Source: Alopecurus myosuroides (lineage: Eukaryota; Streptophyta; Magnoliopsida; Poales; Poaceae). From it: a DNA stretch of 64,000 nt. The DNA lies in NCBI GenBank assembly GCA_028641055.1, contig CM054060.1, forward strand, positions 59,557,852-59,621,851. The letters run 5' to 3'. Below, in pieces: positions 44,155 through 55,071 of the stretch. The position numbers and the translations under genes were made by a program. The notes beneath the pieces are model-generated. The model did no database searches. It worked only from the letters and a program-made list of their open reading frames with translations, and was not told the origin of the DNA. Positions within the stretch are counted from its first letter, which is position 1. Every line of letters starts with the position of its first letter.

Positions 44155-45720
44155 AGAGCATCTCCACTAGCACTCATTTAATTTATGTTCGGCACCCCCA
44201 ATGGTTCCCGCTTTGGGAGCGCCGGACCTGTGTCCGCGAATTCGGTGGGCGGGTGGCACAGCGGCGCTCCCAATCGATCACCCGGCAATCGGCAACCTGA
44301 TCAAACAGTTGGATAGTTTCATAGGTTTACCTAAAATAATGGCGATCAAATGATAGTCTCGACCAACACACGGCCATTCATACATCGCCTCGGCCAACAC
44401 AAATTCGGCCATCAAAAGGGCACCAGTCTCTGTGCATGGGAGATCATTTTTCGGTCTCGGCATCCGCTATAGTTGCCGCCTCGGCGTCTTCGGCGTCGGC
44501 AGCTCGAGCAGCCACCTCATCGGCCTCGGCGGCTAGAGCAGCCGCCTCGGCCGCCACCCTCGCCGCTCATGCCGCCGCGATGCGCTGCCTTTCAGCCTTC
44601 AAGTAGGCCTTCTGATCAGGGCTCATGTCGGCCGTGTTCGTCGCCATGATCGAGGGCTCTTCGGTCTTCTCCGCTGCCTTGGCTCTAGCATCGGCAATGG
44701 CAAGAAAGATGTTTCACCTATCTTGAATATCGGCATGCATCTTAGTTTCTTCGCCGCCGATGCGGCCACCTCTTGCACGTACACGGCCAACGCCTTTTGC
44801 ATGCCGCTTGTCGACGCCGCATGCTTTTCAGTCTCTGCCTTCTTGTTCCCAACAAGCCGTTCGGCGTTCCTGCCCAACATCTTGGTTTCATCCACATCAA
44901 CCCCCTCCTCCCCTTTGCCGACAGAACTTAGACGTCAAGTTTTCCACTTTGGGCAATGTTGAATCTTGCTCCAAACATGTATGAACTTGAACTGCTTCTT
45001 GTTATCCATGTTCAGCGTTATGTACATCTTGTGGGTGTCCTTGAGCTACACAAAGGCCGGCGTCATATATAAGCATGAAAATGAAAAAGGGGGCATGGCT
45101 ACACAAAGGCCGGCTTCTTACTCTCATGTCGTCGTTCTTGCCACTCTCGTTCCTCATCCACATTTGGTCACAGCGGCCATGGAATTTGTTTCAAAGCCAT
45201 TGAAGAATGGCCCACCGGTTCTCATATCCTTTCGCATTGCGGTCGGAGAGGTAGTCGTGCATTTGGTACGGCTTCCTTTCCGTGCAGTCAGCTTTAATGC
45301 GTTTTTAATACGCCTCATGTGTTTGTTATGCGCCTTTGCCAGCGTCCAAGACCGCGAACATTCATGATTCGGCCAACAGGTTATCCTCCAAATCGGACCA
45401 CGTCTTGCCTCGGATACCCGGCTTCTTGATGATCTCGTTGGTCTCTACGTCGTGCACGTCTACTTCTTAACCTTGGCCGACGTCAGCTTGCCCAAATTCA
45501 TCGGCTTCGACGTGGCCCAATTGATCGGCGTCGGCTTGGTCAAAGATGCCAGTGGAGTTGCGGATAATGTCATGCATGGACACCTATATCGGCAGATCGA
45601 CAATCAATACACAATTCACCTGGCCAACCGGCAGATCGGCACAATAAATTTCAACAACAATACACGACAACAATACAAATACGTACATCGGTCTGCTCCG
45701 TTGTTTGGTTCATCATGTTG
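44155..45720 (-). pseudogene. Degenerate class II transposon sequence with SANT-like frame (left part)
   Basis: Starts near AGAGCATCTCCACTAGC, a common beginning of grass class II repeats. Minus-strand translation shows an Ala/Lys-rich helical region (44895-44623) and, near 45300-45170, CTERKPYQMHDYLSDRNAK and GYENRWAILQWL*NKFHG. This resembles the SANT/Myb-like trihelix 'DRN...RW..IQ..NKF.G' blocks of PIF/Harbinger ORF1-type proteins. Stops are frequent. The sequence is cut at 45721 by a CACTA element and resumes at 51164. Family assignment is tentative. Confidence 0.4.
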
Positions 45721-46267
45721 CACTACTAGGGAAAACAGTACCCCAGGCGAATTATTTTATGTTACCACAGGCAAATAACAGTTCGCCTGGGACCATATCG
45801 CTAGTGGTAATTCATTACCACAGGCGAACACACATATGCGCCTGTGGTAACTCACAGTACCGCAGGCGAATCAGCCTTGTGCGCATGTGGTAACTCACTC
45901 TACCGCAGGCGCATAGGCCAGATGCGCCTGCGGTAAGTCCACACAGCGGTGGCGAACAAGCCCTATGCGCCTGGGGTAAATATTCGCCTCGGGTATATTT
46001 GTTATTCGCCTGGGGTATGTTTTACCTGTGTCAAAGAATAAAAGAAACCAAAATACACTCAATTGGCACAAATTAGAACAAAATGACAGAAATAACAGAA
46101 AAATGACTGAAATAACTTTCAATTGGCACTAAGTTAGAGATGCAAAAAATAACATCGATCATCACAACTAGTAGTCGTTACATAACATCGATCATCAACA
46201 CATAATACACAAGTTCATATTATATAGTCTCGATTCGAGGTAGTTCAACAAGAAACTGAAAGTTTAG

Positions 46268-46519
46268 CTACACAAGCACTAGAGTAAGTAGCATCAATAC
46301 AAGGAGTATCAGCACGGCGATGGCGAAGGTGGTCATCCGGGCCCTCGTCGTCTCCGTCTTCTCTCTCGCTAAGTAAGTGGCGGATCGAGCTTCCGCCTCC
46401 ACCATAGTCTTGTACTCCTTGTAGTTGTTGCCGCTGAAACCGTGCACCTGTCTCCGGCATTGTTCCCAATCATCGTAGACTCCGGGAACCCTACCGATAT
46501 ACACAACATACCATGTCAT
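46268..46519 (-). CDS. Small protein: RNase H1-type hybrid-binding domain with C-terminal membrane helix
   Basis: 83 codons from ATG 46519, directly after a TGTGCACAG that could be a splice acceptor. Residues 1-50 carry the hybrid-binding (viroplasmin-like, PF01693) pattern: WYVVYIGRVPGVYDDW, then C-x2-QVHGFSG-x2-YK-x-YKT and EAEA. This domain binds RNA:DNA hybrids or dsRNA at the N-terminus of eukaryotic RNase H1. No RNase H catalytic domain follows. Instead a short charged linker (AREKTETTRARM) leads to a hydrophobic helix (TTFAIAVLILLVLMLLTLVL) at the very end, a tail-anchor layout. It is unbroken while the neighbouring transposase frames are broken. It probably forms the terminal exon of an element gene. 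Confidence 0.65.
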   Translation of the reverse strand: MTWYVVYIGRVPGVYDDWEQCRRQVHGFSGNNYKEYKTMVEAEARSATYLAREKTETTRARMTTFAIAVLILLVLMLLTLVLV

Positions 46520-46789
46520 CTGTGCACAGGACAAAAAAACGCGTTTAGCATGGAAATTGATAATAGACTGCAAATAACTATCAAAAGAATAGAAGCATCA
46601 AGGTTTATGAATAAAACACGACAAATAAAGGACTAAAAGTTATATGATGCAAGTATATTGAGATTCTGTGCATTGAGAAGTTAACCATCAAGTGTATACT
46701 AATATTTTGTCAATCCTATGGTCTCGGCGGGAACGGACGAACGCCTTCTAGCGTGTTGAATGTCCGGATGTCACGCTGCTCTCATAGGT

Positions 46790-48378
46790 GTGCTTCTATG
46801 TCACGGTTTCTCGGTGGTGCGTGGCCGTGGAAGAACAAGCCACCCCGAGTGATGATATCCGACTTGATTATCATGCAGATTCTCCGCTAGATGCGACGGA
46901 ACTCAACTCACACATATTCATCGGGGGTGTTGGCCATCTTTGTGGTCATGTCTCGAAGATGACTTGGTAACAATACCTCTTGGGCATCCTTTAAGTACTC
47001 CCTCATCTGAAAGATGGCATACCAAGCTTCCAACCCAGATTCTTGTGTCGATTGCTTGAGGCAGGGGAAGTTTGTCACGTGGTTGCACGCGTAGGCGCCT
47101 CGGACTATTTTCTCCTTTTTTAGGGGCTTGCCTAAATCGGAGGCGAAGCTGTTGAGGGAACTATTAAGAATAGCTTTTATCTCGTTGTAGTCCTTCTCCA
47201 CCGCACTACCAGCATCGAGATAAGTGCATTGCGACCAATGCGGTTCCATGACGATGAGTGTGCATCCTCCTTTTCTGCGCAGAAAATTTCGAACAAGCCA
47301 TCAATATCATCGGAATACTAAGGAGATTCTAGAAAGAATGTAATGACGGGAAGCTGAGAGGACTACTTACAGGGGAAAGTATGGCATGAGAATGGAATTC
47401 TTATCCTTGTTATCTATCAAAAAAACCCATTATATAGTTCGTGATAACAACCCGGTCCGCAGGTGACAGCAAGTAGTCCTCAACCATGTATTAGGGGTCC
47501 AAAATCGCGATGTTCGGGGTATTCTCCATGACCATATTGTGCGCCATGCTGAGCGATACTAGACGGACAATGCTTTGGTCGATCTTTCCCAAGTGGAAGA
47601 CCCTGAATATATCTTCGTATCTAATGAAGAACACCTCTGCGGGATTTGTATCCACAAAGCCCGCGGATCGGGGCACCTTGACCACGTATAGCGGGTAGGA
47701 GGGATGTTTCCCACGTAGAAGTTCCGTCTCTCTCTGCAAAATTTCGTCGTGGATGCTCCTCATGTCACCACCCATGACAGTGACAACCTCTGGCGGCAGC
47801 ATCGGCTTACCTATCTCATGCACCTTCCTCCACGGGACGGCGGGCGGCAAACGGTCCAGTACTCGAGCGGCCGATGGCTGGCTACTAGAGGAGGCACCAC
47901 CTTTCTTCTTGTTGGCTGGAGGCCTCTTCCGATGCTTCTTCGCCCTCAATCACAGGGGAGTGCCGCTTTGTTTTACCGCCTCGTCGGCTATAGCACGGAG
48001 TGTATTCGGGGTAACCATCATAGGTTGTGGAGCCGTAAAGGCCGTCTCCTCCTCGGGAGTTTCTTGGGAATATGTTAGCTTCTTCTGGATATCCGATTTT
48101 CTGGTGGGTAACTCAGAAGGACCACCCTCTTCGCCATCTACCTTCTTCTGGATATTAAGATTTCTGGTGGGTAACTCCGGAGGAACCTTTTCGCCATCCA
48201 ACTGATTTATGAAATCATGAATGGGAGCAAGTTCAATATCCATGTAACCTAAGAAAAATTTCACTCCGAGGAGGCATGTGAATATTTTCTCAAGCTCGTC
48301 GGGACTTAGAGTGAAGCAAGAGGGTTTCAGGCGGTGAGTTTGGTGTTGCTTAGTCCTTTTCCGCTTGCGGGCGTCCAT
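46790..48378 (-). pseudogene. CACTA-encoded fused frame: DUF4218 start, linker, Ulp1-like end
   Basis: 48378 onward: CFTLSPDELEKIFTCLLGVKFFLGY, the start of the DUF4218 segment usually following Tnp2. It then jumps to PIHDFINQLDGEKVPPELPTRN with a duplicated ELPTRN...IQKK block. A basic stretch (RAKKHRKRPPANKKK) and WRKVHEIGKPMLPPEVV follow, then HNMVMENTPNIAILDP and a stop near 47491. Near 47249 MEPHWSQCTYLDAGSAV resembles the His-Trp/Asp block of Ulp1 (C48) cysteine proteases. The later nucleophile region reads QSTQESGLEAWYAI with no Cys. It looks like a deletion-fused, inactive relic of the second CACTA gene. Confidence 0.55.
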
Positions 48379-48381
48379 CTC

Positions 48382-49826
48382 CTACACCTCATCCTCATCC
48401 CCCTCCGTCTGTTTACGCGTAGAAGGCGGTAAGTGAAGCTCTCTACTGATATTCAGGACCATCAGGTCGTATCTTGATTTTGGCCCGTCTCTGGTCCAAT
48501 CTGGCATGTTGAACAGAGTGCCAAGCAATCTCTCACACACATTCTTCGTGATATGCATGACATCAAGGCAGTGAGGCACTCCGAGGATTGGCCAGTACCG
48601 CAAGTACCAAAACACGGACCTTTTTTTCCATACCCCCAAGAGCGGTCCTTCTGGTGGAGGACACTTTTTCTCTCCTCGTATCCGCTTCTGTAACTTTCCC
48701 GGAGGAGGACATGTTTTCCAATTCTTGAATAAAGTATCGATATCTTATCCTCTTCTCTTGCGTGGAGGTAGATCGAGCTCATCTTTACCGTTGAACAGGT
48801 CTCCACGCTTTCTCCACGGGTCGTTCTATTGTAGACACATTCGACGCCTCATGTATACGGTTTTAGAAGGTCCGAGATCCTTGTGTAGCTATAGAAACGG
48901 CGTAAATTCCATGCACCTGACACAAGACTTGTGTCCATGGCACACCTGACATGCAATATATCCGTATCCGAGATAGTCCTGCACCGTGGTGATTAGGGCG
49001 GCTCTCATACGAAAAGGATCTTCTTTGAAGGCGTCTCATGTTTCCACCCCTTCCTCCCACAACGTGTCTAGCTCCTCCTTCAATAGCTCGAGATACATGT
49101 TGATATCGCTCCCTGGCTGGGTCGGCCCTTGAATTAGCATACTCATGTGTATGTACTTCCTCTTCAGACCCAAGCACGGGGGGGGGGGGGAGGGTTGTAC
49201 ATCCATACAAACACGGGCCAGGTGCTATGTTTGCTGCTCTGGTCGCCAAACAGATTGAGACCGTCGGTGCTCACACCAAGCCTGATGTTCCTTGGATCGT
49301 TACCGAATTCTTCATCGAATGCGTCTAATGCTTTCCACTGACGTGCATCCGAAGGGTGTGTTAGCACAGTTTTTTCAACACGTTCTGGATCACTCAGCAC
49401 CGCCTTCTTTCTGTCCTCGTGCCAGCGCATGAGCTTTGCTTCCTTGGGGTCCACGAAGTACCGCTGCAGACGGGGAATGAGTGGAAAGTACCACACAACT
49501 TTCCTAGGAGCTTTCTTCGTCCCCCTGTTGTAACGATCAGCACCGCACACTGGACATTTGATCTGGTCCGCGTGCTCGTTACGATAAATTATGCAGTCAC
49601 GGACGCAAGCGTGGTATTTTGTGTGCGGTAAATAGAGGGGGCACACAATTTTCTTGGCCTCCTGTAGACTACTAGCACATGTGTTCCCTTCAGGCAATTG
49701 CGTCTTCAGGTATCGCATAAGATCGTCCATGCTTGTGTCGGTCCATCCGTGTTTTGCCTTCGTCTCTAGAAGATCGAGAGCTACTCTCAAGCGTGACTCC
49801 TCCGCCCCGCGACATGCGTCATACAA
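48382..49826 (-). pseudogene. CACTA Tnp2-type transposase, broken
   Basis: The first part (49826-49164) has ALDLLETKAKHGWTDTSMDDL, YLPHTKYHACVRDCIIYRNEH, IKCPVCGADRY, VVWYFPLIPRLQRYF and RNIRLGVSTDGLNLFG, then HSTWPVFVWMYN. This is the conserved Tnp2 order, including C-x2-C and D-G-x-N-x-F. A G run (49179-49191) marks a frameshift. The second part (48680-48382) has FWYLRYWPILGVPHCLDVMHITKNVCERLLGTL, the H-x-x-D-V-M-H-x-x-K-N block. Tnp2 proteins catalyse CACTA excision. Frameshifts and missing pieces make this copy non-functional. Confidence 0.8.
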
Positions 49827-51163
49827 CGGAGTTGCAGAGTCTATCTCTAGTTGCGTGATCTTAGATGTCTGGCGTCGGTCGACGTGTTCTTGAGAAGAAG
49901 CTCTTGAACATGAGGGCCCCGCACGGCTGAAGTTAGCGGAGTGTTCATGTCCTCGTCTTCTACATGTTGTTAATCACCGTGACTCCCTTCTTCTTCATAG
50001 TCGTCTCCATCGGCAGCCTCTTCGTCCTCTCCATTTCCATGTTCAGACTCTTCCTGATCATCTTCACATGTCGCCGCCCAATTGGTCTCGACATGATCAT
50101 CGTCTTCATCATCATCCATCCACTTAGTGTGGCCCTCCATGAAACTATACCTGAGCAGGTGCTTCTCCACATTACCATAATCTGGTTTGAACAAGGACCC
50201 TAACTACCATTTTCGACATGGACACTCTATCTCGGTGCGGTTGTGTCGATGCATCTCGGCCGTCGCGTGTTGCATGTATCTATGCACCACACTTTTCCTT
50301 ATCGCAATGACCATTGCTACAAAAGGCAAGAGAGGTTTCATTAACTAGATCCGGTTTTCACGGAAAATTTCGGCATGGCCTTTGCTACAAAAGGTGTAAC
50401 GCGGAGCGCCAGAAATTTGCCGAAAAGGAAATGAATCAACATTTCGGCCAAACATTGGCAACTCATCCTCATGGCAACACAATAAAATGCAAAAGAGACC
50501 GAGTTCTCCTCCACCAACCAATCTCACGCACCTATTAAGATGACACACAATGCAAAATATATAGACGCGATGGCGACGTCAAAGATCACCGGAGAGAAGA
50601 CCGATAAGAGAGTGATAGATCTAGAAGTAGCTAGTAGTGCATTTGGGGTGAGATCTACTGTCCGGTTAGTAGATCTAGTGGAGAGATTTGGAAGAGGGCA
50701 AGTGGGGTAGCGTACTAGCTAAAATATATCAAACATGATTGGTTAAATTAGCTAAAAATGGTGGAGGGGTGTGGGGGATTAAGCTTGGAGCACTAATGGG
50801 TCGAGTTTGGAGTAGAGAGTGAGTAAGTGTGGTGGATAGGGGTGGTGGTGGGTGGCTGGCCGCACTTATTGAGGCCAACAGTTACCACATGCGAACAAGA
50901 TTCCTTATGCGTCGGCGCTATAGGGTGCTACCCCGGGCGCTTTTGGTTTTATTCGCCAGCGGTAGGGAGCTATAGCGCAGGCGAACTAGTCAAGATTCGC
51001 CTGCGGTAGAGGCACAGTGCCAGGGGGTGGTGGTGGGGTGCCCTGCCACCTTTTACCCCAGGCGCATTAGCTTCTTGTTCGCCAGCGCTAATTAGCACAG
51101 GCGCATGTCCTCCTCTGTTCGCCTGTGGTAATGCATGCTGCTATAAGCATTTCTCTAGTAGTG

Positions 51164-51513
51164 TTGGCGTCTTGTTCGCCGAAGATGTAAACCCAAGATG
51201 TCGTATGGCCGTCGCATGCGAATGCAGCGCCGGCGACGACTCGAAGAGGGCCTCCTTGTTCAGATCGATGCCGGTGGACAGTGCCGCTCGTCGGGCGATA
51301 TGGAGAAGCGGGATTGCCGCGAAGCCTCAACCTAGCTTAGGTCGGCCTAGTAGTGCAGGGAAGATAGCGCCGAGCTACACTCGTTTGGTGGGGTCGATGT
51401 GGCAGTTTGGCTCAACATCATGAGCACGTTGGCGGTCGGATTTTTCTCCAACCTCGCCAAATTTCTCGCCCGTACGGGCCGGTCTTGGTGGAGGGAAAAG
51501 ACGACTGCACGTT
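51164..51513 (-). pseudogene. Degenerate class II transposon sequence (right part)
   Basis: Continues the sequence interrupted at 45720: the duplicated TTG is at the junction and the composition is similar (GC-rich, CGGCG-type repeats). It is cut at 51514 by an LTR. Confidence 0.4.
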
Positions 51514-52745
51514 TGATACGTCTCAAATGTATCTATAATTTTCGATGTTCCATGTTGTTTTCATGCCAATTACTATATGTTCTCTATACACTTTATAGCA
51601 TTTTTATGGATTTTCTGGGAATAACCTATTAACAAGATGACACAACTTCAATTCCTGTTTTTCTGTTGTTTTTTGTTTCAGAAAAGTTGTTCTGAAAATA
51701 TTCTCGGAATTGGACGAAACAAAATCACAGGGTCGTATTTTTCTGTCACGTACACGGAGTCCGGAGGAGACCCGGAGGGGGCCACCAGGTGGCCACACCA
51801 TAGGGCGGCGCCCCTGGCCGCGCCAACACGTGGTGTGGGCCCCTCGGGCGTCCACCGACATCTCCCTTTCGCCTATATATACTCTTCATCAGGAAAAACC
51901 TAAACACCCAAGCCTCCATCCACGAAAGGTTTTGTAGCCGCCGTCATCATCAACCCTGTTTCAGGAGGGTTTGAAGCTCTCCCCGGCACCCTACCGGGAA
52001 GGAAAATCATCACCGGAGGGCTCTACATAACCATGCCTGCCTTCAGAGTGATGCGTGAGTAGTTCATTCTTGGACTAAGGGTCCATAGCAGTAGCTAGAT
52101 GGTTGTCTTCTCCTCTTTATGCCACCATGTTTAGATCTTGTGAGCTGCCTAACATGATATAGATCACCTATCTGTAATGCTACATGTTGTATTTGCTTGG
52201 ATCTGATGAATATTGAATGCTATTTCAAGTTGATTATAGATCTATCTTTATATGTTATTTGTGATCTTGCATGCTCTCCGTTACTAGTAGATGCTCTGGC
52301 CAAGTTGATGCTTCTAACTCCAAGAGGGAGTATTTATGCTCGATAGTTTTTTCATGCCTCCCTTTGATCTGTGCTCAAGTGATAGAAACGTGACAGATGG
52401 GGGATGTGCTGTTACCATTAGGCAGAAAACAACAATGCTTTGTCTAAGAATTAATTATATTGTTTACATTACGCACTTTACTTAATGCAATAATCTGTTG
52501 CTTGCAACTTAATACCCAAAGTCTCCTTGGATTATGTTCTGAGGGTGTATTATTAGTCATAGATGCAGCTGGATTACGGTCTTTGTATCATGTTGTAATT
52601 CCCACATAAATATCATAGTAATCATCATGTCCTGCATATGCACTACGGTGCAGCCTTTATTTCTGTCAATTGTCCAGCTGTAATATTTTTACCCAGCATG
52701 TTATCTGTCTTTTAAAGAGAGACACCACTAGTGAACTGTGGACCC
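51514..52745 (+). mobile_element. LTR of the TGATACGTC family, 5' part (LTR-A)
   Basis: Begins TGATACGTCTCAAATGTATC. A promoter-like TTCGCCTATATATAC lies near 51880. It aligns throughout with the LTRs at 52746 and 57275 (AACCTATTAACAAGATG, GAGTAGTTCATTCTTGGACTA, GATCTTGCATGCTCTCCGTT). It is interrupted at the GACCC target site and continues at 58865. Confidence 0.85.
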
Positions 52746-54558
52746 TGATACGTCATAAAAGTATCCCTTATTTCTGATGCTCCATGATGATATTATGCCA
52801 ATTGCTACATGTTTTCTCCTTTCTGTATGTCATTTTTATCGATTTTCCGGACTAACCTATTAACAAGATGCCATAGAGAAAGTTCCCTGTTTTCTGCTGT
52901 TTTTTAGTTTCAAAAAAGTTGTTCTGGAAATATTATCGGAATTGGAAAATTCAAAGCCCGGAAGTCCTATTTTCCCGGGAACCATGCAGAAGACCGAAGA
53001 GGGGCCGTAGGGGCCACACCATAGGGTGGCGCGTCCCCCCTGGTCGCGCCAGCTATGGGTGTGGGCCTCCCCGGCCTCCACCGCATTTGCCCTTTCGCCT
53101 ATTTAAGCCCCACAGATGGAAAACCCTAGGTACCTGATCAAAATCCTCGAAAAAGTTCCACAGCCGCCGTCACCGTCAACCCAAGATCAGGGGGGTTCTG
53201 AAGCTGTTTCCGGCACCCTGTCGGAGAGGAGATCATCACTGGAGGCTTCTACATCACCATGCCTGCCTTCGGAGTGATGCGTGAGTAGTTCATCCTTGGA
53301 CTACGAGTTCGTAGTTGTAGCTAGATGGTTGTCTTCTCCTCATATGCCTCCATGTTTAGATCTCGTGAGCTGCCTATCATTATCGAGATTGATCTTATGT
53401 AATTTTCTGTGATGTGTTTGCTGGGATCCGATGAATATTAACCTTATGCCAAGTTGATTATAGTCTTTATTTGCATGTGTTATTTGTGATCTTGCATGCT
53501 CTCCGTTGCTAGTGGTTATTCTGGCCAAGTAGTTGCTAGTGACTCCAAGAGGGAGTATTTATGCTCGATAGTGGGTTCATGCCTCCTTGTTGCCTTGCTC
53601 GAGTGACAGAAACGTGAAGGGGGAGGATGTGTTGTTGCCATTAGGGAGAAAACAACGGTGAGAGTGCCCGCGTGCATAATCATTGCTTACATTACACACT
53701 TTGTTTAATGCAATTATCTCTTGCTTTCAACTTAATACCTGAGGGGTTTTGGATGATAACCTGAGGGTGGATTATTAGTCATAGATGCAGATGGATGTCG
53801 GTCTATGTATCTTGTTGTAATGCCCGCACTAAATAGCATAGTAATCTCCATGTCATATTGTGCACTATGGTGCAACCTTTATTTGTCAATTGCCTAGCTG
53901 TAATTTGTTCACCCAGCATGCCATCTTTTATGGAGAGACACCACTAGTGAAACTATGAACCCTGGTCCATTTTTCCACACTGTTAAACAAACCACACCAA
54001 TATCCATCTTTCTTTACTTTCTGCAAGCATACACTATTTTTCCATACTATACGTCTAATCTTTGTTTTCAGCAAGACCGGTGAGATTGACAACCTCTCTG
54101 TACCGTTGGGGCAAAGTATTTTGGTTGTGTTGTGTGCAGGCTCCATGTTGTTGCTGACACCGATGAAGCGCCAGCACCACCGTCAGTGGCATCAACCTTC
54201 CGAAGATTCTCTTTCTCCTACTGGATTGATAACCCTGGTTCTTAACTAAGGGGAAACTTCCTACCGCTGTTCTCATCACACCCTCCTCTTGGGGTATCCC
54301 AACGAGCGCAAGATCTGCACCATCAAGGACTTTTTCTAGCGCCGTTGCCGGGGAGAAGGAAGTCTTCTGGCAAGGGGAGTCTCTCACTCTCAATCTCTTT
54401 ATTTTGTTTTTTTGTCTTGTTTTTATTTTTGTCTTGTTTTTTATTTCTCTATATCAAAAATACAAAAAAAATTAGTTTATTTCTCTATATCAAAAACACA
54501 AAAAAAATTAGTTTACTTCATAGTTGTTATTTTTGTCTCTACATTGTTATTTATCATC

Positions 54559-55071
54559 ATGTTGTTCCCTAAGTTTACCTTGAAAGATTTACCGGTAGGA
54601 AGTGGTTCTATACTTGGAAAGGACACTGTTAAAGAATTCTTTGATCATGTTAGTAAGCATGATAACTTTGAGGAAAAATCCATAGTAGAACTTGCTCCCA
54701 ATTACGAGACTGATGCAACTTCTTTAGTTCACATGCTAGAATCTAGGTTTGTTAACCTCCATCCCATAATGCAACATATGTTCCTCAACTTGAATAACAT
54801 TGAATATGTTGAGAAAAGAAACTTCATCTCAGAAACTATGCTTAAAGAATTTAGGGATGTTGCTATAGAAGCTAGAAAAGTTTTTGATCGTTTTAATATG
54901 CCTGGCTCATGTGTAGACATTGTTGGTGCTCTAGAAAAAACTGAATCTAATAATGAGAACGAGGATAAAATACCAATCCCCTTTAAATTAGTAGCTCAAC
55001 ACGAAGCCCAAGAAAAGAATTTTGATTGGATTGTTCCTGATAATTTATTTGACGAAGAGAGGAGCCTCTAA
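54559..55071 (+). CDS. 170-residue protein of the non-autonomous LTR element
   Basis: ATG 54559 to the stop at 55069-55071, unbroken. Visible: MLFPKFTLKDLPVGSGSIL, KEFFDHVSKHDNFEEKS, VHMLESRFVNLHPIMQHMF, then EFRDVAIEARKVFDRFN and an acidic end (TESNNENEDKIPIPFKLV, FDEERSL). Mostly helical by composition, with no cysteine knuckle, protease or membrane segment. By position it is where gag would be, and it may be a gag-derived or packaging-related protein. I do not recognise a domain. The frame is intact although the LTRs have diverged by several percent. Confidence 0.6.
   Translation: MLFPKFTLKDLPVGSGSILGKDTVKEFFDHVSKHDNFEEKSIVELAPNYETDATSLVHMLESRFVNLHPIMQHMFLNLNNIEYVEKRNFISETMLKEFRDVAIEARKVFDRFNMPGSCVDIVGALEKTESNNENEDKIPIPFKLVAQHEAQEKNFDWIVPDNLFDEERSL

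Larger units (their letters stand above)
45721..51163 (-). mobile_element. Complete CACTA element, 5.4 kb
   Basis: Ends CACTACTAGGGAAA and, inverted, CACTACTAGAGAAA, with the 3-bp duplication TTG (45718-45720 and 51164-51166). Many subterminal TTCGCCTGxGGTA units lie at 45745-46015 and 50930-51130. Coding remnants on the minus strand are Tnp2-type transposase, a fused DUF4218-start/Ulp1-like segment, and an intact small HBD-domain frame. Confidence 0.88.
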
